Source of the DNA: Euperipatoides rowelli
Lineage: Eukaryota; Onychophora; Udeonychophora; Euonychophora; Peripatopsidae
Assembly: GCA_003024985.2 (NCBI GenBank)
Contig: PXIH01S0000878.1
Reading direction: 5' to 3' (one strand)
Length of the DNA stretch: 19,539 bases
Shown: in pieces, positions 1-8,110 of the stretch
Position numbering within the stretch: position 1 is the first letter of the stretch
Layout of the letters: every line of letters starts with the position of its first letter
Made by a program: the position numbers and the translations under genes
The notes under the pieces: generated by a model
What the model saw: the letters and a program-made list of their open reading frames with translations, nothing else
Told to the model about the DNA's origin: nothing
The model's database searches: none

Positions 1-186
1 ATCCTTCACAGACCAATCAGATTGTGTAGATCAGTTCATTAGCACTTTTTTTTATATTTACAGTCAGCAAATTTTATAAAAAAACTCAAAACAAACACAT
101 TTAGGTTGAAAATGAAACTTATATTTTAATGTTTTTATTTGCATTAAAAATACATTCTATAAGAATATTTGAATTCTTAATAAAAA
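1..186. repeat. Direct repeat, copy 1 (497-bp spacing)
   Basis: By eye this block is identical, base for base, to 498-683. It starts with ATCCTTCACAGACC and ends with a TAAAAA run. The left side is cut by the window edge, so the repeated unit may be longer. The intervening sequence (187-497) is unrelated to what follows copy 2. No credible coding content: the short open frames here are AT-rich and lack splice or family signals. Confidence 0.9.
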
Positions 187-497
187 CGTTTATCTGGATG
201 TTGGTGGCTGTATCGATAGCTAACTTGCTTTATAAAAAATTGCACAAGTTCTTGGAAAAACATGTAGACTACTTTTTTTTCGTTACTAAAGATCAGGCTT
301 TAATTGATTTGTAGATCAAATTCGTTAGGCTAGTCAATTAAAACCTAATTGTTATGGACCTAAAAAGAGTACTATTGCATGGTTTTCAATTTTCTTCAGA
401 CTATCAGCGTCTCTCACTCTAAAATACTAAAATGTACATTCCATATCATTTCTAAATCATTTTGTAAACATAACACGCTTAAATGTATGATAGTTCA
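187..497. other. Spacer between direct-repeat copies, no gene seen
   Basis: AT-rich sequence separating the two identical 186-bp blocks. Short open frames run through it, but none has recognisable motifs or balanced composition. If the repeats are tandem units of 497 bp, this is the rest of the first unit. Confidence 0.5.
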
Positions 498-683
498 ATC
501 CTTCACAGACCAATCAGATTGTGTAGATCAGTTCATTAGCACTTTTTTTTATATTTACAGTCAGCAAATTTTATAAAAAAACTCAAAACAAACACATTTA
601 GGTTGAAAATGAAACTTATATTTTAATGTTTTTATTTGCATTAAAAATACATTCTATAAGAATATTTGAATTCTTAATAAAAA
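498..683. repeat. Direct repeat, copy 2 (497-bp spacing)
   Basis: Exact second copy of 1-186, offset by 497 bases. Identity stops after the TAAAAA at 683, where copy 1 continues with CGTTTATC and this copy with GTGACCCG. Lack of divergence in neutral-looking AT-rich DNA means either a very recent duplication or an assembly duplication. Confidence 0.9.
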
Positions 684-1130
684 GTGACCCGGATGTTTAC
701 ACCCTGATACCTGCTTGAATTTTTTGTTTGTAAATAGTTTTTATATTCATGTTATTTATTATTTTCTTTATTATATATTATTTATTCCGGATACCTGTGA
801 GGGAGAGCTGGATAAATAACCAGGTAATGAACTGGCATAGATCAATAAGATCAGTATTGCCTTACCGTAGTCTAATGTTTTGGTCAAGAGTCTTCTTGAT
901 CAGTTGTTAATAATCGTTGAAGTACAATAGCTGTCTAAGCTTATTGAGCTGCAAATTCCATCTTACTTTACTAATGGAACTATAAGTCTGATATTATTAG
1001 GCCTCTGGTTTGATTGTTATTGGTGGACTAATCTTGGTGAATTAATTTATCACAACTATCAAGCGTTAGCCTACCGCATACACCTAGGGCTCCAAGACCG
1101 CCATAACATTGTGTCATGCAACACTCCCCC
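684..1130. other. Non-coding stretch with repeat-like character
   Basis: No gene seen. Composition is more balanced than the flanks. A segment at 781-817 reads TTTATTCCGG, a short loop, then CTGGATAAATAA. A similar TTTATCCGG with TTGGATAAATAA occurs at 3315-3340, suggesting the two places share an old dispersed repeat. Several TTTATT words near 745-785 could act as minus-strand AATAAA poly(A) signals for the terminal exon candidate at 1131-1228. Confidence 0.4.
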
Positions 1131-1228
1131 CTAGTTTTTACATCGCCTAAGGTTCAGAAGAATTATCATGTAATCCAAATAAGAACGCCATTTTGAAAAC
1201 AGTCTTTTAAAGTGAAAGAATTCTGGTT
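1131..1228 (-). CDS. Candidate 3'-terminal exon after exon A
   Basis: On the minus strand a strong polypyrimidine acceptor (CTTTTTTTACTAG) precedes 1228. If entered in phase 1, as exon A would require, the frame stays open for about 32 codons to TAG at 1131-1133; the other two phases hit stops earlier. Joined to the G ending exon A, the first codon is Glu, followed by PEFFHFKRLFSKWRSYLDY and a short hydrophobic stretch, then LRRCKN. No family is recognised. Support is acceptor quality plus phase agreement only. In AT-rich DNA a 32-codon open frame can occur by chance. Confidence 0.3.
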
Positions 1229-1451
1229 CTAGTAAAAAAAAGTGCGCTTGGGCAGTTTTGGAGTGTATTATGGTAAATCTAAGGTACACTAGAATGGTGC
1301 CGAATAAGGGCACCCCCTCTCCCCCCTCTCCCCAAATGAATAATAAGTGTGCCACTTTATCAGCACTCTATGGTATACAATTCAAATAACATTAAATTAA
1401 TAGACTAAATTTCCAAAGTAATCAAGAATTATAAAATATAAAATACTGTAC

Positions 1452-1649
1452 CTTTGTTTATACTTGCTCCAAAACTTTTCTCAGCAGTGATGAGACATTT
1501 TTTGGGGGTGACTATTTTTTGAGGAGAATGCTTTGAAAACTGCATTCCGAGGCGAGATCTTGTTAAGCGTCTTTCACTAGATTTTAATGCTGATTTTTCT
1601 AAATATTCTGAATTTTTTTCATACGATTCATCTGGCAACATTTTAACAT
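1452..1649 (-). CDS. Duplicated phase 1-1 exon A (basic SP/TP module)
   Basis: Internal exon, 198 bp. The acceptor TATTGTATTAG lies just above 1649 and the donor AAAG|GTACAG below 1452. Two bases complete the first codon and one base (G) is left at the end, giving phase 1 at both sides. The module reads VKMLPDESY, then YLEKSALKSSERR, TRSRLGMQF, SPQK, VTPKK and a GASINK end. It is lysine/arginine-rich and has no cysteine pairs or membrane segment. SPQK and TPKK fit the proline-directed (CDK-type) consensus, and RSRL fits a bare RxxL pattern; both are inference. It aligns residue by residue with exons B and C. The family is not recognised. The in-frame Met near the start is conserved in all copies but is probably internal. 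Confidence 0.68.
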
Positions 1650-2161
1650 CTAATACAATAATAATAATAAAAATTACTTAAAATATTGAAAACAACTTAT
1701 AAAATTAATTTAATATTGTATTTTTCATAACAAATTAAATTGACAAACAGAAGAAAGACTATTATTTTATTTTGATATACTTTATTATAGCAAACAATAA
1801 TTAAACAGCATATTTTAGACTGACGATTTAATGCAAATTTGTTAAGCAATTCCCATCCTGTTCGCATGTAAAATTGAGTTTTTCCTGACCAAATTTTCCC
1901 CAAACTGAAAAATCCAAAACCGAACAGCTTTAGCTTTTAGCCAATATTGAAGCTAGCTGCAAATAAATATTTGGTATCATTAATGGCAAAAAAAAAAACT
2001 TAGAAAACTAAATTATTATTTTAGCAAGCTGATAAATTATGGTTTTATATTATTTGAATATTACACTATGTTATTATATAATTTCAATAACATTAAATTA
2101 AGGACTAAATTTCTTCAGGAAATCGAGAATTATTTTACATAAATATGATCAAACACTATAC

Positions 2162-2344
2162 CTAAATTGTTACTTTCCCCTAAGCTTTTCTTGGTAGTGA
2201 TGCGGCGGTTTTTAGGAGTGGTCTTTAGAGGAGAAGGCTCTAAAAACTGGTGCGATCTTGTTGAGCGCCTTCCACTAGATTTTAATGATTTTTCTAAATA
2301 ATGTGAACCTTGATCATATGATTCATCCGGCAACATTTGAACAG
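2162..2344 (-). CDS. Duplicated phase 1-1 exon B (basic SP/TP module)
   Basis: Internal exon, 183 bp. The acceptor is a T-rich tract ending TTGTAATAG above 2344, and the donor is TTTAG|GTATAG below 2162. Phase is 1 at both ends, as in A and C. The peptide starts VQMLPDESYD, followed by YLEKSLKSSGRRSTRS, HQF, SPLK, TPKNRRIT and KSLGESNNL. Against exon A it lacks one codon after YLEKS and the RLG-type triplet before QF; the indels keep the frame. Some differences from A are synonymous (CCA/CCG, TCG/TCA), so the protein appears to have been selected after duplication. The function is unknown. The RxxL pattern of A and C is lost here while both proline-directed sites remain. Confidence 0.68.
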
Positions 2345-2440
2345 CTATTACAATAAAAAAAAAATAGTGAAACCATCTTACAAAATTAATATTTTATTTT
2401 GCTATATCAAACTAAAAATGAAAAACAGAATAATTATCTC

Positions 2441-3120
2441 ACTCATAAAACAATTTCAAGAAAAAAAAATATTTATCATTTTGTCAATATCATACTTCGA
2501 TCAATTTAATATTTTTGTTAATATTTTGAGACCATATTTATATAGTAGTTGAATCACACTATTAGTTTACAAAGTTCAACCAAAAGTCATATTATCCAAG
2601 CTTGAAATATTCATATTAATCTCTCAAATATTCCCCCATACAATTTACAGCTTTAAATTCTGTATTGTTAAATAATTAAAATTATTGTGTATTGAAAACA
2701 ATTTTCTCAATTATCGTTCTTTTTTTCCAAATACCTTACTTCAATATTAATGCAATATCTTTTCCAATGTGTAATATGCAATAATAATGAATTATGTGAA
2801 TATTTCTTTAGGTTCATTTATAAAACATTGACTTCTGATAAAACACAAATGCGTTGTTTTGTTATGCGATATCATATATTGAGATTTCATAATCTTAACA
2901 CTTCTTAGTACAGTATGTATGTATGTGCAGTAGGTACAATGAAGTGTGACAAATGATTTCATATACAGTATTTGCGAATTATTTAAAACAATTTTTCTGG
3001 CATCCTAAGCTTTCATCTAATGCTAGCCAATGGGCATATAAATGTCAAAGATGGTATAGATATTATTCAAAAATTGTACAGCCAACATAATGATTAAAAC
3101 TTAATAGTAATAATAATAAT
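2441..3120. other. AT-rich intron-like stretch, no gene seen
   Basis: Very AT-rich, lying between exon B and the repeat cluster at 3.1 kb. It holds short GTAT and AATAAT tracts and two copies of the word TACAGTA. Short open frames lack motifs and strong splice pairs. If exons B and C belong to one transcript, this is intron. Confidence 0.5.
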
Positions 3121-3341
3121 TTGCATGAGGAAAGATAGCTCTTGTCGTTTGTCCCAGACGGGAGGTCACACGTTTCATATACCCATATGAAACCATGCAC
3201 CAAGTTCATGACTGCATGTCCCCACATGAGTATTAATGAGACAGGGTGATAGCATGTTGTACCCTGTCATCCTGAGTTCCTCCCCTGATCTCAAAATCGC
3301 CATTCTAAACCACATTTATCCGGTAGAGTTGGATAAATAAG
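3121..3341. repeat. Stem-loop-rich repeat-like segment, unclassified
   Basis: A GC-richer island in AT-rich surroundings with several short inverted repeats: GTTTCATAT/ATATGAAAC with a 4-base loop (3172-3193), ACAGGGT/ACCCTGT around 3241-3267, and ATTTATCC/GGATAAAT around 3314-3338. The last resembles a segment at 781-817. This may be a degraded LTR, SINE or other small element. No A/B box, target duplication or tRNA-like fold was made out. Confidence 0.35.
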
Positions 3342-3428
3342 AAGGTTTAGTAAGAGGGTAATAGGAGCAGATCTTTGGGCCATTGTCTTATTTGTTGTAT
3401 ATCTAGAGTCCTAATCCAAATAATCTTG

Positions 3429-3731
3429 TTAAGTATGATACCTTTCCCTCTTCTTTTTCTTATTCCCATTACCCTTTTTTTTCTTCCTTTCCATACTTGT
3501 TTTTCTTATTAAGACATTTCTACAGTATTTCTTCTCTGGATGCATTTTTTTCCTACTCTTCATATTGGTCAGAAATACTGTCAGCCCCGTGAGGGTGAGC
3601 TTCTCCCGGTATATACTGTACGGCACTTTTCCTGCCAGGTGATTAGTCCGGCTTTGAACTTGTTTAACTATTGTAATTGTATTTGACTTTATTTGGGTTT
3701 TATTTGTGGATTTTGACTTCCCTTTTCTCAT
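3429..3731 (-). other. Unrecognised lysine-rich open frame (100 codons)
   Basis: The longest open frame outside the retrotransposon, starting at an ATG at 3731. The first half has a mixed composition (NHLAGKVPYSIYREKLTLTG), and the tail is almost pure basic (MERKKKKGNGNKKKKRERYH). The basic tail follows directly from a pyrimidine-rich plus strand, so part of the openness is compositional. Another minus-strand open frame lies just upstream (3803-3985). A remnant of a transposon-encoded nucleic-acid-binding protein is possible, but no domain is recognised. Confidence 0.2.
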
Positions 3732-3780
3732 GTCTTAACTTTTTTTATTTTTTGTGTGGATATAAGCAATCTTTGTTTGC

Positions 3781-3870
3781 GGTATTTCTGCGGTCACGCT
3801 ATCTAAATAATTTTCAGATTATTTAAATAGCGTGACCGCAGAAACACCGCGGTCACGCTATCTAAATAAT
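3781..3870. repeat. Three-copy inverted/direct repeat (foldback)
   Basis: Arms 3781-3811 and 3818-3848 are inverted copies, 29 of 31 positions paired, with a 6-base loop (TTTCAG). A third copy of the 22-base core (GCGGTCACGCTATC followed by TAAATAAT) at 3849-3870 is identical to 3790-3811 and inverted to the middle copy with a 9-base loop. The middle arm can therefore pair with either neighbour. This looks like the terminal inverted repeats of a small DNA transposon collapsed together; no transposase or target duplication is visible. Confidence 0.85.
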
Positions 3871-3985
3871 ATCCCCACCCCCAGAATTTGTCCTTAGCTC
3901 TTTTTCTCCAACCTTCTGGTGTGATTGGGACTATCTTCAAATATCTCTCTAGTTGAACATTCCCAGTGAAGCTATATATGTCTTC
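3803..3985 (-). other. Open frame without start, transposon remnant candidate
   Basis: A stop-to-stop frame of 60 codons on the minus strand, bounded by TAG at 3986-3988 and TAG at 3803-3805. The reading includes VQLERYLKIVPITPEGWRKR and KDKFWGW, which has protein-like composition (three Trp, balanced charges). Its last third runs through the foldback at 3781-3870. No family is assigned. With the open frame at 3429-3731 it may be debris of one mobile element inserted in minus orientation. Confidence 0.25.
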
Positions 3986-4770
3986 CTATCTCCTTGTATG
4001 ATATTCTGAAACTTACAGTAATGGTGTTCCTTTCATATTCCCCTTTTCCTTCAGATTGTGTGTGCCCCTTAATTTGTAATGTGTACAGTTTTCAAAATTT
4101 CTATTTTTGAACCTTTTACCTTCATGTGTTAATGTCAACTTTTGCTTATGGTGCCACCTCCATTATTTTTTAACCTTTTACCTTCTTGTCAATATGTCAA
4201 CTTTTGCTATTGTGCTGCATCCTTTCACAAGTCGCCTTCCACTCCATGTTTTGCTGTTTCCCATGCCTTGCATTTGGTTTAATCCCCCATAATCATTATT
4301 TCCTAATCCAGTGATAGCTACTTTTTTGGCTGGATGCAACACCCTCCCTTTGGCTTTTAAGCTGTCCTGCTCTAATATCCTTTCCGTTACCCTTGTGATG
4401 CCATTAGTGCTTCCCTCTCCTTGGCCTTTTTCCTAGACTAGAGGCAGTACAAAGTATTGAGGTTGTGTTTTACTTTGGCGGCCTGTTTATTATTGTTACA
4501 CCTCATATAAATATTTTGATTTTTGCACTAAATTTGTTGGAAATTGATGTGATCATTTCTCCCCGCCCCCTTCTCTATCTCCATATCTTTTAGAAGTGCC
4601 TCTGCCTATCCATTTTATTTCCATTGATTCCACCCAGCATAGTTTCAAATTTTCCCTTAGTGTTTTTGATATCAGCCTGTGAGGGCCTGTGTGTTTTGTC
4701 TGTGTTCCTATGCATTTGAAGACTCTTTAAGAGATGGTGTTCAGAGCCGACATTAAGCCATTCCCATTAC
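3986..4770. other. Pyrimidine-rich plus strand, no intact gene
   Basis: The plus strand is markedly C+T-rich (CCTTTTACCTTC, CTCCTTGGCC and similar), unlike the AT-balanced flanks. A short imperfect direct repeat is seen: AACCTTTTACCTTC with GTCAACTTTTGCT recurs about 63 bases apart at 4110-4145 and 4171-4208. Minus-strand frames are broken by stops every few dozen codons. It is probably the body of an old mobile element read on the minus strand. Confidence 0.35.
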
Positions 4771-5670
4771 TTGTTTCATAGAACTTTCCTACAAATTATG
4801 AATACTATTTCCATTTTGTTATTTTCTTATCATTTTGCTTAAGGTCATTTGGTTTGATTTATATCCATTTATGGGCAAAAGTCTTTTACATTAACTATCT
4901 TGTGAATTGTAAAAATNTATTTTTGTAAAGTGTAAATTATTTAACTATGAAATTTTTGTGTATTAAATTATTTTTTTTTAGAGATTAGACCTTACTAATG
5001 ATCTTCTATCTTAAATTTCAAATGAATTTTTTTCCTTTATTAAAATCAATTTCTCTCTTTTTTTTTAAAAAAAATAAAAATAAAAACCTAGATGCCCTGC
5101 TCTATAATGAATATATTACTATGTATTTAAGGAGATGTAGCGTCGAAAAACATTTGGTTTTCCAAACTCATTAGATGTATAAATAAATATCAAACATTCA
5201 AATTATCTTATCTAATTAGTTCTCTTACCTTAATACAATCTATTTAAAATTTTAAGCTATATGGTAGGTGGAATTCTCCACCTAAACAAAAATTGTACGC
5301 AAAGTTTATTGTTTCCCCCTCTATTTCTTTCACTCGTTAACATACAGTAGTCCAAACAATTCCAATTATGCTTCAGAATATCTACAGAACCTGAATTAAT
5401 TTAATTATTATTAACTTTTACATTCAAATTAATCCTGTGGGCAGCATGTCTTGTCAAGAGGAAAGCAAAAAAATTTAAATGATGTCCTGAAGGCTAATTA
5501 GGCCCTATAAATAAATTTTTGAATTTTTTTATTCCATAACATATTGTTAAATAAAACTAATTATAATTGATCCAGTTTGTCTGGTTTAAAATGTTTTTTT
5601 TTTTTTATGTATAATTTTACATTTTAAAAACTGCCTTTAAAATACTAATTATGGCTAAATAATTTTCATT
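4771..5670. other. AT-rich intron-like stretch, no gene seen
   Basis: Holds one N (4917), long A and T runs, and an 8-bp-stem palindrome TAGGTGGAATTCTCCACCTA at 5265-5284. On the minus strand a good acceptor (TTTTTGTTTAG) and donor (AAG|GTAAGAG) bracket roughly 5229-5285. All three frames between them contain stops, so no coding exon is called. Confidence 0.5.
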
Positions 5671-5742
5671 TTATAAAATTTTAATCTTTTTGTATATCAG
5701 CATTTCCCCCTCAAAATTGGGAAATCCCCTTAAATTTTGATT

Positions 5743-5769
5743 CAGGGGTGCAAATCCCCCCCCCCACTG
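5743..5769. repeat. hAT-type transposon end-like segment with C10 run
   Basis: Reads CAGGGGTGCAAATC, ten C, then ACTG. CAGGGGTG- and CAGTG-type starts are common at hAT-superfamily ends, and this segment has both in inverted orientation only 27 bp apart. A similar CACCCCTG lies at 15133-15140. No transposase, paired distant end or 8-bp target duplication was found, so this is a resemblance only. Confidence 0.22.
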
Positions 5770-5978
5770 ATATTTGAATTTCTTATACTGATACAGTATA
5801 CAAATTCTAGGTGCAATCAATTTTGCATACTGACAGTTAGAATTAAGTAACCGTATAAGTTTTCTTAAGCCATAATGAGTATGATTTTTTTTATAAAAAA
5901 AAATTAAATATTCAACAAATAAACCAGCATTTCCCATTTTTATGACATAGTTAATGTGCAGTATTTATGACTAAGTAC

Positions 5979-6149
5979 CTTCAGCACTAGTTTCTTTTGA
6001 ACTATTCAGAGTGACGAGAGCCTTTCTTGGAGTGGTGACTGACTTTACAGAAGGTTGGACAAATTGAGCACCGAGCCGGCTTCTTTTTGAAATTCTACTT
6101 CGGAGTGATTTTTCTAAATAATTTGAAGAATCAGCAGATACCATGATAA
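5979..6149 (-). CDS. Duplicated phase 1-1 exon C (basic SP/TP module)
   Basis: Internal exon, 171 bp. The acceptor TTATTTTAATAG lies above 6149 and the donor GAAG|GTACTT below 5979. Two bases enter and one base leaves, so it shares phase 1-1 with A and B and is the most upstream of the three on the minus strand. The peptide begins IMVSADSSNYLEKSLRSR, then SKRSRLGAQF, VTTPRKALVT, and ends KETSAE. It lacks the four-residue insert before YLEKS seen in A and B. TTPRK is a proline-directed consensus and RSRL an RxxL pattern. It is more diverged from A and B than they are from each other, and its intron flanks are not alignable, so it is the older paralogue. No known domain is recognised. Confidence 0.62.
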
Positions 6150-6988
6150 CTATTAAAATAAGAATTATTAGTAAACAAACAAAGTTATATTTTAAATATT
6201 ACTGTGCACATTAAATATTTTAGAAGTTTTTTCTTTAAAAAAAAAGATTATGAAATTATACTTTAAATGAATATTACAAAAAAAATGTTTTAAGTTTCAT
6301 TTAAAGGTCAAAAGTAACTGATTTTTTTTAATTTTTTTTTTTATTATTGATTTTCAAATATAATTACTAAAACAAATAACTCCAATGAAAAAAAAAAAAT
6401 TTAAATGCATAAAAAAAGTTATTTAAAGATAAAATTAAGAATATTCCTATCCTCCGTCTGAGATTACAAAATGACTTCAACTTTTTTTTAGGTCAGATTA
6501 TTTTTATGATGAAATAGTCTCCAAACAGTATACTACTGTATATCCCAGTAGTTAGTTTTGATTTTTTTTATAACAAATTGAACCATAATTGAACAATGGT
6601 TGTACCTAATGATTCTGTAAAAGTATTTAAACATTTACAGAAAGACTATGATTTCGAGCCTTTAGCTGAATAAGCTGTCATCTGATATTGGTGCCGCTAT
6701 TATATTGGAAGATGACAAGCCGTCACTAGCCGCAAGCTAATAGTGTTCATACTTGATATTTGCAAAAGGGTAGTAAACTTAATAAATTATAATAATCATT
6801 ATTTTTGCTTGTTTTATTAACCTAAATACCACTTATTGCGAAGGTCAGATTTATATATTAAAAAATAAACCTCAGCTAAACACGATAGGTTTCAAGGGGC
6901 CTCTAATTAAATTTTGATTTAAATCATATAAAGTTTAATAACAGTAGGACTCGTAATTTTGCACAAAATAAAAAAAGAGATTTAAGTA
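6150..6988. other. AT-rich stretch, no gene seen
   Basis: Mostly A/T runs. A less AT-biased patch at 6650-6740 contains TGTCATCT and AGATGACA as an inverted pair and an odd GCCGTCACTAGCCGC stretch. It has no ORF, no family signal and no convincing splice pair. Confidence 0.45.
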
Positions 6989-7067
6989 TGGGAGGAGTAT
7001 AAGCTATAACGTAAAAATATTTTCATGCAAGGAAAATATTTTTACGTTATAGCTTATACTCCTCCCA
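6989..7067. repeat. Perfect 35-bp inverted repeat (foldback)
   Basis: Left arm 6989-7023 and right arm 7033-7067 are exact reverse complements (35 of 35) around a 9-base loop, CATGCAAGG. The outer ends read TGGGAGGAG and CTCCTCCCA. A transcript of either strand would form a long perfect hairpin. Perfect arms in DNA that otherwise looks neutral imply a recent origin, such as a foldback element, fused transposon ends or template switching. The frame starting inside the loop (7025-7207, plus) is open for 60 codons, but half of it is hairpin arm. Confidence 0.93.
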
Positions 7068-8073
7068 CAGCCGTGGCTACAGATGCGGCCTTTTCTAAAA
7101 CATGGAAGCGTAAAAAGAACTTACCGGCTATCCATTTGGAAATAATAATTTTAAAAAAAATCCATACCTGCTTACCTCCCATTCTTAGAGATTGCAGCTT
7201 TTTCTAATAAAACAACGGTCTTTAAAATATTCATATCAAAGACTGGAATATTTCAAATACCATACAAATATGCCGGACAACAAAAGACCATAGACCAGCG
7301 AGGTTTTTTTTTTTTATTTATTTATTTAAGTTAGCAGGATCAATATCACCCGGTTGTAATCGTTATTATTATTTGAGAAAGTGAATGTTTTATAAAACAT
7401 TTTACACCATAATTAATGAGTTAAAGTAGTTGTCAGAGCCATCATATTTATTCAATCGATTTTTAAAAATATTGAAGCTCCTCCTGAAGGCACAGATTCT
7501 GTAAGGTGATTCTAAAACCCAATATTTCTATAGAAAATGCTAGCGGCTTCTAATTTCAATACAAGCAGCTAAAATTTTTTTTTAACTTTGGGAATTTAGA
7601 AAAGGTATAGGGATTTAAAAATAATAAAAAGAAACATTTGTGCAATATAAGGCACAAAAGTAAGCCTTTTTAACATGCAATACATATGGTAAAATCAACC
7701 GTCTATAAACTATGACGTAGCAAATTATCTCCACCACGTGTAGACTATAGACTATATGTCTCGAGGGGGCGGAAGTCAATTATTTTAAAAATTTAATTGT
7801 CAATAACTTTTTTTTTATGCATTTAAAACATTTTTTCCAGTGGAATTTTTTTTTAGTAATTATCTTTGAAAATAAAAAATTCAAATAATTAAAAAATCTT
7901 TTACATTTGACATTTAAGAAGTGCATATAGGCCTACTGCACATATGAACTGCATGTATTGTATTTACAATACTTACTACTGGGAATTTGTTCCTGACAAA
8001 TCCATGCTAAGAAAAATTCTATGTTAAGTGAAAACAAACAATTTATGTACTGTAATTAAATTTTAACTAAAAT
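7068..8073. other. No intact gene; isolated splice-like motifs
   Basis: Next to the foldback, the minus strand shows two acceptor-preceded starts with similar 5' ends: after TTTTATTAG near 7207 (AAAAAGCTGCA) and after CATGTTTTAG at 7094 (AAAAGGCCGCA). It also has donors AATGGGAG|GTAAGC and AGCCG|GTAAGTTC. Frames between them close quickly, so no exon is called. The remainder is AT-rich with a TTTA microsatellite near 7315. Confidence 0.4.
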
Positions 8074-8110
8074 CAGTGGCGTAGATAGACCCGGATTGGC
8101 CCGGGCAGCC
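8074..8110. repeat. Possible DNA-transposon end, CAGTGGCGTAG type
   Basis: CAGTGGCGTAGATAGACCC followed by a GC-rich patch (GGCCCGGGC) within AT-rich DNA. CAGTGGCGTA is a recurrent start of hAT-like terminal inverted repeats in animals. The matching inverted end was not found in the next 500 bases, so the element would be truncated or the match fortuitous. Confidence 0.2.

Larger units (their letters stand above)
1381..2440. repeat. Tandem duplication carrying exons A and B
   Basis: Similarity between 1381-1765 and 2083-2440 extends beyond the exons. On the low-coordinate side both read close to TTCAATAACATTAAATTAA followed by GACTAAATTT. On the high side both have a TACAATAATAA-type tract, then TTAYAAAATTAAT and a CAAAYTAAA..ACAGAA segment. 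Exon starts are 695 bp apart. Homologous intron flanks show that DNA containing an exon and parts of both introns was duplicated. Confidence 0.65.

Noticed and set aside
129-576. Two short plus-strand ORFs in the left-edge repeat
   Set aside because: They run through the duplicated block and unrelated spacer without any motif; the openness reflects T-rich sequence.
7054-7094. Minus-strand mini-exon after TTTTAG reading EKAASVATAVGGV and a stop
   Set aside because: It has an acceptor and phase-1 entry, but only 13 codons, and its stop lies inside the perfect foldback arm. A similar start near 7207 closes just as fast. Too short and too repeat-associated to call.
7979-8012. Possible 30-bp minus-strand exon between TTTTTCTTAG and GTAAGTATT
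   Set aside because: Splice signals look good and the length is phase 1-1, but nine codons cannot be judged, and the sequence resembles common repeat debris.
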